64,000 nucleotides of DNA, from positions 1 through 64,000 of the forward strand of contig NZ_SMYN01000019.1 of NCBI RefSeq assembly GCF_004959935.1, in the 5' to 3' direction. This document shows, piece after piece, positions 17,058 through 26,054 of this stretch. Both the position numbers and the translations under genes were made by a program. The notes below the pieces were generated by a model. It ran no database searches, was not told the DNA's origin, and saw only the letters and a list, made by a program, of their open reading frames with translations. Position 1 is the stretch's first letter; every line of letters starts with the position of its first letter. The stretch is from Falsirhodobacter xinxiangensis (lineage in GTDB: Bacteria > Pseudomonadota > Alphaproteobacteria > Rhodobacterales > Rhodobacteraceae).

Positions 17058-18490
17058 ACCTGACCGATCATGACCTGTTCCGCCAAGCCGCGCTGATCGA
17101 CGGCAAATGGATCGCCCGCCCTGACATGGAGGTGACGAACCCCGCCACCGGCACAGCGATGGGCACCATACCCGATTGCACCGCAGACGAGACGACCCGC
17201 GCCATCGCTGCCGCCGAGACCGCGATGAAGGGCTGGCGGGCCTGCACCCATGCGGACCGCGCCGATGTCCTGATGCGATGGTATCAGCTGATGCTGGATC
17301 ATGCCGAGGATCTTGCGCAGATCCTGACCGCCGAGCAGGGCAAACCGCTGGCCGAGGCAAAGGGCGAGGTAATTTATGGCGCGTCCTTCGTGCGCTGGTT
17401 CGCCGAGGAGGCGCGGCGGATCAACGGCTCGATCATCCCGTCGCCGCTGCCGGGCAAGAAGATTTTTGCGATGAAGGAACCCGTAGGGGTCTGCGCCATC
17501 ATCACGCCGTGGAACTTTCCCATCGCGATGATCACCCGCAAGGTCGCGCCGGGGCTGGCTGCGGGCTGCACGATGGTGGTAAAGCCGTCCGACGTCACGC
17601 CCTATTCAGCGCTGGCGATGGCAGTGTTGGCCGAACGTGCGGGCGTGCCGCGCGGGGTCATCAACATCCTGACGGGCCGCCCCGAGGTGATCGGCGCTGC
17701 GCTGACCGCCAGCCCCGTGGTGCGCAAGCTGTCCTTTACCGGATCGACCCGCGTCGGTGCGCTGCTGGCCGAGCAATGTGCACCAACCCTGAAGCGGATG
17801 TCGCTGGAATTGGGCGGAAATGCGCCCTTTGTCGTTTTTGACGACGCCGATCTGGATGCGGTGGTTGAAGGGGCGATGCTGTCCAAGTTCCGCAATGGCG
17901 GGCAGACCTGCGTTTGCGCGAACCGCATCCTCGTGCAGTCGGGCATTCACGACGCCTTCGTTGCGGCGCTGGCAAAACGCGTCGATGCGTTAAAGGTCGG
18001 ACCGGGAACCGAGGACGGCACCACCATCGGCCCGATGATTAATGCCGCCGCCATCGCGAAGATACGCAGCCATGTCGAGGATGCGCTGGCGCATGGCGCA
18101 ACGAAGGCCACCGCCGTGCGGGATCTGGGTGCGGCCTATGCCGATCCCGTGGTGCTGGTGGGGGCCACGACGCGGATGCGGCTTGCCTCCGAGGAAACCT
18201 TCGGTCCGGTCGCCCCCGTTTTCCGCTTCGACACCGAGGAGGAGGCGCTGGCCATCGCCAACGGCACACCCTTCGGTCTTGCGGCCTACTTCTTCACCCG
18301 CGACATGGCCCGCGCCTTCCGCTTTGGCGAGGCGCTGGAGTTCGGGCTGGTCGGGCTGAACACCGGCGCGGTCAGCCATGCCGAGGCGCCCTTCGGCGGG
18401 GTCAAATCGTCGGGCCTTGGGCGCGAGGGCGCGCAGGAGGGGATCGAGGAATATCTTGAAACCAAGGCGTTCCATTTCGGCGGGCTGTAA
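17054..18490 (+). CDS. gabD: NAD(P)-dependent succinate-semialdehyde dehydrogenase
   Basis: This 478-residue ALDH closely resembles GabD. It has the catalytic Glu in LELGGNAPFVVFDDADLDA, the catalytic Cys in FRNGGQTCVCANRI (the GQTC-V-C-A-N form is typical of SSADH), and the C-terminal EYLETKAFHFGGL. With the class III aminotransferase upstream it would convert a C4 amino acid such as GABA to succinate. The start is fixed by an ATGA overlap with the preceding gene. A second GabD-like gene lies at 58604-60052. Confidence 0.92.
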   Translation: MNLTDHDLFRQAALIDGKWIARPDMEVTNPATGTAMGTIPDCTADETTRAIAAAETAMKGWRACTHADRADVLMRWYQLMLDHAEDLAQILTAEQGKPLAEAKGEVIYGASFVRWFAEEARRINGSIIPSPLPGKKIFAMKEPVGVCAIITPWNFPIAMITRKVAPGLAAGCTMVVKPSDVTPYSALAMAVLAERAGVPRGVINILTGRPEVIGAALTASPVVRKLSFTGSTRVGALLAEQCAPTLKRMSLELGGNAPFVVFDDADLDAVVEGAMLSKFRNGGQTCVCANRILVQSGIHDAFVAALAKRVDALKVGPGTEDGTTIGPMINAAAIAKIRSHVEDALAHGATKATAVRDLGAAYADPVVLVGATTRMRLASEETFGPVAPVFRFDTEEEALAIANGTPFGLAAYFFTRDMARAFRFGEALEFGLVGLNTGAVSHAEAPFGGVKSSGLGREGAQEGIEEYLETKAFHFGGL

Positions 18491-18499
18491 GGGCCCGCC
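18479..18499. terminator. GC hairpin between convergent genes
   Basis: The arms GGCGGGC (18479-18485) and GCCCGCC (18493-18499) pair perfectly around a 7-base loop that contains the gabD stop codon. The hairpin lies between gabD and the convergent MOSC-fusion gene, where a bidirectional terminator is expected. There is no clear T-run, so termination is inferred. Confidence 0.45.
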
Positions 18500-18517
18500 A
18501 CAGCAACCCACCGTGAT

Positions 18518-20716
18518 TCAGCTGCCGTTGCCCTTCGTCGTCGGTAGCAGAACGAACAGATGTCCGTCCCGTTCGATGACAGGGTGAACGGTCAGATGGC
18601 CGCAATCGGGCGGCGCGTTGTGGGGCCTGCCATCGGTCAGCCCGAATTCGGCGAAGTGAAGGGGGCAGACGATGCGCCCTTCTTCGATGAAGCCTTGGGA
18701 CAGCGACGCGACCGAATGCGGGCAACCGTCATCGGTGGCAAAGACCCGCCCGTTCTGGCGCGTAACGGCAAACGGGCCGCGATCGTGATCGATGCGCACC
18801 AGCGCCGCCTCGGGGATGTTTGCGGCGGGGCAGAGCGGGTGTTCGCGCCGGGCGACCGTTTTTGCAGCAGGCGCGGCGGGTGCGGATGGGCCGTTGTGGG
18901 CCAGACGTCGCGCGGCGCTGTGGATCAGCTTTGGCGTGTCGATGCCGACCGCGAACCGGCCGAAATCCCAAAAGGTGCCTTGGGCCAAGAGGGGCGCGGC
19001 CTGTGGGTCCGGGTTTCCGACGATCTGAAGCCGATGACCGAACTGATCGGACCAGAACTGCAACGGTTCGTCCGTGGGCGGGGCTATACCAAGGATGTGG
19101 CGCGCGGCGCGTTCGGCCTGAAGGTTGGCGTTCTGCCAGCTTTCGATCCGCCCCGAGGGCTGGCGCGCAAGATCGCCGATGGCATAGACACCGGGCGTTC
19201 CGGTCGCGCCATGCACATCGGTCAGCACCCCGTCGGCGCAAGCAAGCCCCGCGCGGCGGGCCAGCCCGTCGTTGGCGACCATGCCCGCCGCGATCACCAG
19301 ATGGTCGGCATGCAGCACCTGGGCCCCAAGGGTGGCGGTGATCCCATCGGCGGATTCGCGAAAGCGCGGCTCGATCCCGAAGCGCAGGGTGACGCCGTTG
19401 GCGTTGTGCAGGCGTGCCAGATGATCCGCAACGAGGGCAGGCAGGATGCGGGGGGCCAGCGCGGTCCCGCGGGCAAACAGCGTCACCTCCATCCCCGCAG
19501 CACGCGCGGCGGCGGCCGTCTCCATCCCGATCCAGCCGCCGCCGCAAACGAACAGCCGTCCGCCGGACGCAAGGGCTGACGACAGACGGTCTGCATCCTC
19601 GATCGTGCGCAGGACGTGAACGCGCCCGTGGCCGCGATCGACCCCTGCGATCCGCCGCGCCCGACCGCCGGTCGCAAGGATCAGCGTGCCGAACCCGGTT
19701 TCGGTGCCGTCCGTCGCCTCGATCCGGCGGCGGGCGATGTCCAGCGCATCGACCGCCGTATCCAGATGCAGGGCGATGCTTCGATCCTCGGCTTCGGCTG
19801 CGGTCAGCAGCACGGAAACGGGCGCCCGTCCCGCGATGCGCTTGGACAGCGGGGGCCTGTCATAGGGCAGGTGGCGTTCCGCGCCATAAATGCGGATTGC
19901 GCCCGCATATCCAAGCCGCCGTAGTGCCCGCGCCGCTGCAGCGCCCGCCTGACCGCCGCCTACGATGACCACCGGATCGATGGACGGCGCGGCCCGCGCC
20001 GCATCCAGCCGGTCGCCCAAGGAAAGCGTCCCGCCCGCGACCACCTCGCAATAGATACCGAAGTTCCGTTCGAACGTGCGGTTCAGCGTGCGCAGGATCG
20101 AGGCGTCTTCGGGCAAATCCTCGATTTCCAGCGTGGTGAAGGCGCAGCGGACACAAGGGCGCATCCCGCGCAGCCGCACCGCGCCCACAGTGAACTCCTG
20201 TCCGATCAGGGCATATTCGGGGATCTCGTCGGCCGGGGGCATGTCCAGCAGGATGTTCGGGCGAAACCGGCGTTCGTCCAGCACGGCACCGGGCAGGCGG
20301 CGGCGCAGACTTTCCATTGCCTGCACGCTTAACAGATGCAGCGGGGCAACGTTGTAGCGCGGACGATGCCCCGTGTCGTAGCGCCGCAGATCGACCCTTC
20401 GGCCAAGAAGGGTGGCGATTTCGGCAAGGATTTGCGGCGCGTCGCAATCATGCCAGTCTGCGCCATCGGTCGAAAGTTGCACCGTGCCGCCCCGGATACG
20501 GGCGAAGAAACGGGCGGCGGCGTTCCAGCGTGCATCCCGTGCGGGGTAAATATGCTCTGCGGTTTCGGCGTCGAAAAAACCGTAGCCCCGGTCATCTTCG
20601 ATGCCCGTGTCGCAGATCGCTGCTGCGGCAAGGCGCTCACCCCCGAGCGAGCTGACGGGATAGCGATACAGCGCTTTTACCTCGCCTGTGATCCGGTCGG
20701 GATTGCTTTGTGTCAT
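18518..20716 (-). CDS. MOSC - FAD/NAD(P)H reductase - Rieske three-domain fusion protein
   Basis: Three redox modules lie in one 732-residue chain. Residues 8-240 are a YcbX/mARC-type MOSC_N plus MOSC region (YRYPVSSLGGERL near 17, RFRPNILLDM, and the Mo-ligand region RPCVRCAFTTLE with Cys188/Cys191). Residues 248-600 are a ferredoxin-reductase-type FAD/NAD(P)H domain (VVIVGGGQAGAAAARALRR, then LFVCGGGWIGMETAAA). The last about 100 residues are a Rieske [2Fe-2S] domain with CPH at 665-667 and CPLH at 684-687. Known mARC/YcbX systems reduce N-hydroxylated compounds using separate reductase and electron carrier, so this looks self-sufficient. An alternative ATG at 20755 has AGGA upstream. The gene is divergent from the transporter at 20935. 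Confidence 0.85.
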   Translation of the reverse strand: MTQSNPDRITGEVKALYRYPVSSLGGERLAAAAICDTGIEDDRGYGFFDAETAEHIYPARDARWNAAARFFARIRGGTVQLSTDGADWHDCDAPQILAEIATLLGRRVDLRRYDTGHRPRYNVAPLHLLSVQAMESLRRRLPGAVLDERRFRPNILLDMPPADEIPEYALIGQEFTVGAVRLRGMRPCVRCAFTTLEIEDLPEDASILRTLNRTFERNFGIYCEVVAGGTLSLGDRLDAARAAPSIDPVVIVGGGQAGAAAARALRRLGYAGAIRIYGAERHLPYDRPPLSKRIAGRAPVSVLLTAAEAEDRSIALHLDTAVDALDIARRRIEATDGTETGFGTLILATGGRARRIAGVDRGHGRVHVLRTIEDADRLSSALASGGRLFVCGGGWIGMETAAAARAAGMEVTLFARGTALAPRILPALVADHLARLHNANGVTLRFGIEPRFRESADGITATLGAQVLHADHLVIAAGMVANDGLARRAGLACADGVLTDVHGATGTPGVYAIGDLARQPSGRIESWQNANLQAERAARHILGIAPPTDEPLQFWSDQFGHRLQIVGNPDPQAAPLLAQGTFWDFGRFAVGIDTPKLIHSAARRLAHNGPSAPAAPAAKTVARREHPLCPAANIPEAALVRIDHDRGPFAVTRQNGRVFATDDGCPHSVASLSQGFIEEGRIVCPLHFAEFGLTDGRPHNAPPDCGHLTVHPVIERDGHLFVLLPTTKGNGS

Positions 20717-20870
20717 GCCTGCACCTGTCCGAGATATTGATTCGTCTGTATGCATGCGCAAGTTCCTAACCTGATGCGTTATTGAACAGACGTGCATATT
20801 TGAAATCTATGAATACAACATAATATGACTTGCAAACGAATTTTCTTGGCGCATTCAGCCTTTCATGCAT

Positions 20871-20891
20871 TAATCGTAATTATACTTACGA
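20871..20891. promoter_or_regulatory. inverted repeat over a -10-like hexamer, candidate operator
   Basis: TCGTAA (20874-20879) and TTACGA (20886-20891) form a perfect inverted repeat with a 6-base spacer. A -10-like TATACT (20881-20886) overlaps its centre on the + strand, but no good -35 is seen. The site lies in the divergent region between the MOSC fusion gene and the binding-protein gene. The string TAATCGTAANNATAC recurs at 26012-26026 before the FAD monooxygenase, which supports a shared regulator. Confidence 0.5.
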
Positions 20892-20934
20892 AAGTTGCCA
20901 CGGCAGAATGGCGCATCCCTGACAGAGAGGTCCA

Positions 20935-22521
20935 ATGGTCTTTCCCATGCTTTCCCGTATCGGCTGCGCCCTTGGCGCCGGCCTATGTCTGACGTTGCCC
21001 ACCCATGCCCAGGACGGCCCGCCCGTCAGCGGCGGCACCGCGATATTCGCGGTCGGCAGCGATCCCGCGACGATCAACCGCAACATCTCGACCAGCACGG
21101 CGGACGGACTGGTGTCCTGCGTGGTCTACGAGGGGCTGGTCGAGGTGCGGGCCGGTGGCGTCATCGCGCCCCTTCTGGCCAGTGAGTGGACGGTTTCGGA
21201 TGACAATCTGGTCTATGAGTTCACGCTGCGTCAGGCAAACTGGCACGACGGGCAGCCGTTCACCTCGGCCGATGTCAAATACACGCTAGAGGAAGTGAGC
21301 GCGAAATTCAGCTCCACTTTCTCCATCACGGCGGCGGTGATCAGCAGCATCGAGGCCCCTGCGCCCGACAAGATCGTCGTGACGCTGGATCAGCCCTACG
21401 ATCCGTTCCTGATGTCGCTGAACTGCACCCAAGGCGGCGCGATTCTGCCCAAGCATCTGTTCGAAGGGACCGATCCCGCAACCAACCCTGTTTCGACGCA
21501 GGCCCCCGTGGGAACGGGCGCGTTCAGGTTCGCCGAATGGCGGCGTGGCGAATACGTCAAGTTCGAGCGGAACCCCGATTACTGGGATGCGGGCAAACCC
21601 TATCTGGACGGGGTCATCGCGCAGGTGCTTCCGCAATCTTCGTCACGAACGCAGGCCCTGATGGCCGGAGAGATCGACTACGTCGCCTCGCAGATCATGC
21701 CCTCCAGCGATTATCGGATGCTGGCGGACAATCCGAATTTCGCGCTGATCCCTTCGCCGGTGCCGTCCATCGACGTGATGGTGGTGAACACCACCCGTCC
21801 CGGGCTGGATGATGCCAAGGTCCGGCAGGCGCTGATGATGGCGACCGACCGCGATTACCTGCTTGCGACCGCCTATCAGGGGGCCGGGGCCGCAGCGACC
21901 ATGCCGTTCACGAACCGCATGCCATGGGCTGCGGATGCCGACACTGACTATACCAAACTCTACCCCTATGACCCGGACCGCGCGATTGCCCTTTTGGATC
22001 AGGCGGGGCTGATGCCGGATGCGGATGGCACGCGTTTGCGCGTCGCCCTTGGCTATCTGTCCGACGATCAGGATGGCCCGCTGGTCGCCACGGCGATCAA
22101 GAGCATGTGGTCCAAGGTGGGGGTCGATGTGACCATCGCACCGGGCGAGCGTGCGGCGATGGTGCCCAAGATATTCGTGGACAACGATTACGACCTTGCG
22201 CTTGTGTCCTACAGCAGTGGCGGCGATCCGGCGCTTGGTCTGGCGCGGATGTGGGTCAGCTCGGCCGCGGGGCGGTGTTGCGGCAACCCCACCGGATATT
22301 CCAATCCCGAGGTGGACCAGCTTTTCGATCAGGCCCAGCAGGCCGCAGGTCAACAAGCGCGCGGCGCGATCTATGCCAAGGTGCAGCACATCCTTGGCCG
22401 CGACCTGCCGACCCTGACCCTTCACGAGCGCATCCTCAGCAGCGGATTGACCGCGCGCCTGAAGGGGATGGAGCATGAATACTACCTTCCGACCTTCCGC
22501 GAAGCGTGGTTGCAGGATTGA
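20935..22521 (+). CDS. ABC transporter substrate-binding protein, family 5
   Basis: This 528-residue periplasmic binding protein is of the DppA/OppA class. A short signal peptide (LSRIGCALGAGLCLTLPTHAQD) precedes the mature start PPVSGGTAIFAVG. The family-5 core is seen around YEFTLRQANWHDGQPFTSADVKYTLEEV. AGAGAGG lies 4 bases before the ATG. It is the first gene of a complete importer operon (20935-25893), placed next to the heteroaromatic-type genes. The ligand is unknown. Confidence 0.92.
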   Translation: MVFPMLSRIGCALGAGLCLTLPTHAQDGPPVSGGTAIFAVGSDPATINRNISTSTADGLVSCVVYEGLVEVRAGGVIAPLLASEWTVSDDNLVYEFTLRQANWHDGQPFTSADVKYTLEEVSAKFSSTFSITAAVISSIEAPAPDKIVVTLDQPYDPFLMSLNCTQGGAILPKHLFEGTDPATNPVSTQAPVGTGAFRFAEWRRGEYVKFERNPDYWDAGKPYLDGVIAQVLPQSSSRTQALMAGEIDYVASQIMPSSDYRMLADNPNFALIPSPVPSIDVMVVNTTRPGLDDAKVRQALMMATDRDYLLATAYQGAGAAATMPFTNRMPWAADADTDYTKLYPYDPDRAIALLDQAGLMPDADGTRLRVALGYLSDDQDGPLVATAIKSMWSKVGVDVTIAPGERAAMVPKIFVDNDYDLALVSYSSGGDPALGLARMWVSSAAGRCCGNPTGYSNPEVDQLFDQAQQAAGQQARGAIYAKVQHILGRDLPTLTLHERILSSGLTARLKGMEHEYYLPTFREAWLQD

Positions 22522-22531
22522 GGAGAGCGCC

Positions 22532-23509
22532 ATGTCCCGCCTGATCGTCTCGCGCCTGATATGGGTGCTGCCGGTGGTGTTCATCGTGCTGGTGATGAAT
22601 TTTCTGCTGACGCGTCTGGTCCCCGGCGATCCGATCACCGCCCTGATCGGCGACTTTCCGGCCCCCCCAGAATACGAGGCCCGGATGCGGGCCGAGTTCG
22701 GCTTGGACGAGCCGCTGTGGAGACAGCTGCTTCTGTACCTCTGGGCGCTGGTGCAGGGGGATCTGGGCTACTCGTTCTTCAACCGCCAGCCCGTTGCGCA
22801 ACTGCTGTGGGAGCGCACGCTGAACACGCTGCTGCTGATGGTGCCGGTGCTGATCATCTCCTCGGTTCTGGGGGTGCTGGTGGGGATGTATGCGGCGGTC
22901 CAGCGATCGCGGGCGCTGGATGTGCTGATCTCGGCGCTTAGCCTCGGGGGCAAGTCGGTGCCGATCTTTTGGTCGGGGCAGGTGCTTATCATCCTGTTCG
23001 CCGTCAACCTGCAATGGCTGCCTGCCCAAGGGATGCAGAGCATTCGCGGCGTGGATCCGGGCTGGCCGCAGGTCTGGGACTTTGTGGCGCACTGGCTCAT
23101 GCCGGGGGCCATCGCGGTCGCCTTCAATATGGCCATTGTCGCGCGCGTGGCGCGGGTTGCGTTCAAGGAATCCATCCTTGGCGATTACGTTACCACCGGA
23201 CGGGCGGCGGGCCTGTCGCAGCGGGTCGTACTGTTCCGGCATGTGATGCCGAACGCAATGATCCCGATCATCACCGTCGTGGGCAACAACTTCTCGAACC
23301 TGCTGACCGGCACGATCATGGTCGAGGCAGTCTTTGGATGGCCCGGCCTTGGGCAGGTGTTTATGACATCGATCGCGCAGCGCGATTATCCCGTTCTGCA
23401 AGGCGTGTTCCTTCTGGTGACGCTTGTCACCATCCTCGCAAACCTGATTACGGATATCCTTTATGCAATCGTCGATCCCCGCGTCCGGGCCGGATACGCG
23501 CGTGCGTGA
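22532..23509 (+). CDS. ABC transporter permease, DppB-like
   Basis: This 325-residue inner-membrane permease begins with a transmembrane segment (WVLPVVFIVLVMNFLLTRLV) followed by PGDPITALIGD, typical of DppB. The EAA loop is YVTTGRAAGLSQRVVLFRHV. The start at 22532 is preceded by GAGGAGAG; the frame extends upstream into the binding-protein gene, but without its own ribosome site. Confidence 0.93.
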   Translation: MSRLIVSRLIWVLPVVFIVLVMNFLLTRLVPGDPITALIGDFPAPPEYEARMRAEFGLDEPLWRQLLLYLWALVQGDLGYSFFNRQPVAQLLWERTLNTLLLMVPVLIISSVLGVLVGMYAAVQRSRALDVLISALSLGGKSVPIFWSGQVLIILFAVNLQWLPAQGMQSIRGVDPGWPQVWDFVAHWLMPGAIAVAFNMAIVARVARVAFKESILGDYVTTGRAAGLSQRVVLFRHVMPNAMIPIITVVGNNFSNLLTGTIMVEAVFGWPGLGQVFMTSIAQRDYPVLQGVFLLVTLVTILANLITDILYAIVDPRVRAGYARA

Positions 23510-24329
23510 CCGTCGGCTTGTCCGGCTGCTGTCAAGCTCCGTCGCGATCCTCAGCTTTGGTGTCATCCTTGTGCTTTTGGGATGCGCCGTCATCGGCCCC
23601 ATTGTCTATTCCGGGCAAGAGCTGGCGCTGACGTCGGCCTCGCTCGTGCCGCCCTCGGGCCAAAGCTGGCTGGGCACGGACGAGCTGGGGCGCGATGTCT
23701 TTGTGCAAATGCTGTTCGGCAGCCGGACCTCGCTTCTGGTCGGGGTGGCGGCGGCTGTGTCGGCCACGCTGGTCGGTATCGCCATCGGTGCGATCGCGGG
23801 CTTTGGCAGCAATCGGGTCGATACCGTTGTCATGCGCGTGACCGAGATATTTCAGGTCATGCCGTCCTTCGTTCTGGCCGCCGTGATCGTCGCACTTTGG
23901 GGGCCGGGGACAATGCGGATCATCCTTATCATCGCCATCCTGTCATGGCCCCAGACCGCGCGCCTGATGCGGGGCGAGGTGTTGCGGATCAAGTCGCTAG
24001 ATTACGTGAACGCCGCCCGCTGCCTTGGGATGACCGAAACGCAGATCCTGTGGCGAGAGGTGGTGCCCAATGCGTTGGCACCGGTCCTGACGGTCGGCAC
24101 GCTGATCGTCGGGCAGGCGATTTTGCTGGAGGCAGGCCTTGCCTTCTTCGGCCTGACAAGCCCCGACGTCGCCAGCTGGGGCAAGATGCTGAACTCGGGT
24201 CAGCGGTTTTTCTATCAGGGATGGTGGCTGTCGGTGTTCCCCGGCCTTGCGATCTTTGTGACCGTGCTTGCCTTCAACCTTGCGGGCGACAAGGTGGCCG
24301 AAATATTCAACCCCCGCTCGGAGGATTGA
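23463..24329 (+). CDS. ABC transporter permease, DppC-like
   Basis: This 288-residue permease is the partner of the preceding one. It has the DppC motif WLGTDELGRDVFVQMLFGS and the EAA loop YVNAARCLGMTETQILWREV. The ATG at 23463 overlaps the DppB gene by 47 bases. A GTG at 23502 would give a shorter overlap and a protein of 275 residues, so the start is uncertain. Confidence 0.9.
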   Translation: MQSSIPASGPDTRVRDRRLVRLLSSSVAILSFGVILVLLGCAVIGPIVYSGQELALTSASLVPPSGQSWLGTDELGRDVFVQMLFGSRTSLLVGVAAAVSATLVGIAIGAIAGFGSNRVDTVVMRVTEIFQVMPSFVLAAVIVALWGPGTMRIILIIAILSWPQTARLMRGEVLRIKSLDYVNAARCLGMTETQILWREVVPNALAPVLTVGTLIVGQAILLEAGLAFFGLTSPDVASWGKMLNSGQRFFYQGWWLSVFPGLAIFVTVLAFNLAGDKVAEIFNPRSED

Positions 24330-24330
24330 G

Positions 24331-25893
24331 ATGGAAACCGCATTTCTGGACGTCGAGAATCTTGGCGTCACCTATCGCGCGGGGGACCGTTCCGTGGTGG
24401 CGGTCGGCGGCGTGGACATTCGTATCGGGCAGGGGGAATCCGTCGGCATCGTCGGGGAATCGGGGTCGGGAAAATCGACCTTCGCCCGCGCGATCATGGA
24501 TCTGCTGCCCGCCTCGGCGCAGCCCGCGATCACGGGAACGATCCGGCTGGACGGCAAGGATGTAAAGATCGCGGACCTGCACCGCGTGCGCGGGCGCGAC
24601 TTCGCGATGGTTTTTCAGGACCCCCTCAGCTATCTTGATCCGTTGATGCGGGTGGGCGACCAGATTGCCGAGGTGGTGCACGTTCACGACCGCAAGGCGG
24701 GGCGCGACCGCGTGGGCGAGCTGTTGGAGATGGTTCAGTTGCAGCGCACGCACGCGCGCTTTTACCCGCACGAGCTGTCGGGCGGAATGCGCCAGCGGGT
24801 GATGATCGCGATGGCGCTTGCCTGCAAGGCGCGCCTGCTGATCGCGGACGAGCCGACGACGGCGCTGGATGTCACCACGCAAAAAGAAATCCTGCTGCTG
24901 ATCGCCCGCCTGCGCCGCGATCTGGGGATGAGCCTTCTGCTGATCAGCCACGATCTTGGCGTCGTGTCCGAGATGTGCGAGCGTGTCTATGTCATGTTGC
25001 GCGGCAAGGTCATCGAAAGCGGCCCCGTGCGTGACGTCTTTCGCACCCCCCGGCACGACTATACCCGCGCCCTGATCGCGGCAGGATCGGATCAGGCGAA
25101 ACCGTTGCCCGTGCCGGTGCATGACAACGGCCCGATCCTGACCCTGCGCGGCGTGGGAAAGACCTTCGGCAGCGGCGCGTCTGCCTTTCGCGTGCTGGAC
25201 GGGATCGATCTGGATTTGCATCAGGGTGAGACGGTTGCACTGGTCGGGGAAAGCGGCTCCGGCAAATCGACGCTTGCCCGCGTGATCCTATCGCTAATCG
25301 CGCCGGATCAGGGTGATGTCACGCTGAACGGGCAGGTCCTGAACAAGCTGCCTGCCGCCGCGCTGCAAAAGGCGCGCTCGGCCATGTATCCCGTTTTTCA
25401 GGATTCGAGCGAGGCGTTCAACCCGCGCCGCAACATTCGCGGCGTCCTGTCCCAGGCGCTGGACGTGGCGGGGGTGCCTGCGCGCGATGCCGCGATGACC
25501 GCGCTGTTGGAGCAGGTGCAGCTGCGCCCGGGACAGCCCTATCTGGACCGTTTCGCGCACGAGCTTTCGGGCGGCCAGCGACAACGTCTTGCAATCGCGC
25601 GGGCCTTGGCCACAGGGGCCGAGGTGATCGTCGCGGACGAGCCGTTGTCGGGGGCGGACCTGTCGATCCGCGCGCTGGTCGTGGACCTTTTGCGCCAGCT
25701 TCAGGCAGATCGTAGTCTTGCCTACATTTTTATTACGCACGATATCTGGCTTGCCCATTCCTTTGCCCATCGCATCGCCGTCATGTACAAAGGCCGGATT
25801 GTCGAGGAAGGGCCCGCAGATGCAATCATCCGCCATCCAAAGCACGACTATACCCGCAAGCTGGTCGCGGCGGCGCCAGTTCTAAAGCTCTAA
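24331..25893 (+). CDS. ABC transporter fused double ATPase (DppD-DppF-like)
   Basis: This 520-residue ATPase has two ABC cassettes. Walker A motifs read GESGSGKST in both halves. Signatures are LSGGMRQRV and LSGGQRQRL. Walker B motifs are [12 protein letters not shown] and [12 protein letters not shown]. It energises the 20935-24329 importer. GGAGG precedes the ATG by about 5 bases, and the previous stop is one base upstream of the start. The design parallels the first transporter operon, but the protein sequences differ clearly, so this is not a recent duplication. Confidence 0.93.
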   Translation: METAFLDVENLGVTYRAGDRSVVAVGGVDIRIGQGESVGIVGESGSGKSTFARAIMDLLPASAQPAITGTIRLDGKDVKIADLHRVRGRDFAMVFQDPLSYLDPLMRVGDQIAEVVHVHDRKAGRDRVGELLEMVQLQRTHARFYPHELSGGMRQRVMIAMALACKARLLIADEPTTALDVTTQKEILLLIARLRRDLGMSLLLISHDLGVVSEMCERVYVMLRGKVIESGPVRDVFRTPRHDYTRALIAAGSDQAKPLPVPVHDNGPILTLRGVGKTFGSGASAFRVLDGIDLDLHQGETVALVGESGSGKSTLARVILSLIAPDQGDVTLNGQVLNKLPAAALQKARSAMYPVFQDSSEAFNPRRNIRGVLSQALDVAGVPARDAAMTALLEQVQLRPGQPYLDRFAHELSGGQRQRLAIARALATGAEVIVADEPLSGADLSIRALVVDLLRQLQADRSLAYIFITHDIWLAHSFAHRIAVMYKGRIVEEGPADAIIRHPKHDYTRKLVAAAPVLKL

Positions 25894-25932
25894 TACCGCG
25901 TGTAAATCCATTTTCATTCCGCCCTTTTCTTC

Positions 25933-25963
25933 AGCGCCTGCCTCCCCCGATGCGGGCGCTTTT
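25933..25963 (+). terminator. rho-independent terminator after the transporter operon
   Basis: The stem GCGCCTGC (25934-25941) pairs with GCGGGCGC (25952-25959) through one T-G wobble around a 10-base C-rich loop, and is followed by TTTT (25960-25963). It lies 40 bases after the ATPase stop on the + strand, the expected place to end transcription before the monooxygenase promoter. Confidence 0.7.
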
Positions 25964-26011
25964 CCATTTCCGCACCCTCATCCGCCGATAAGGATTGAAT
26001 GCGGCAAAATA

Positions 26012-26028
26012 TAATCGTAAGCATACCA
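26012..26028. promoter_or_regulatory. candidate operator upstream of the FAD monooxygenase
   Basis: TAATCGTAA at 26012-26020 followed by GC and ATACCA repeats the sequence before the transporter gene at 20871-20885 (13 of 15 shared). GTAAGCATACCA (26017-26028) also matches GTATACATACCA at 38251-38262 at 10 of 12 positions. The site lies about 30-45 bases before the ATG at 26055. Function is inferred from the recurrence. Confidence 0.45.
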
Positions 26029-26054
26029 GCATAAATTAGAAAACGGGGACGTAT

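Noticed and set aside
15906-17360. Open frame of 484 codons on the minus strand opposite the tartrate-type dehydrogenase
   Set aside because: Antisense shadow; the plus-strand genes there have clear motifs and linked starts.
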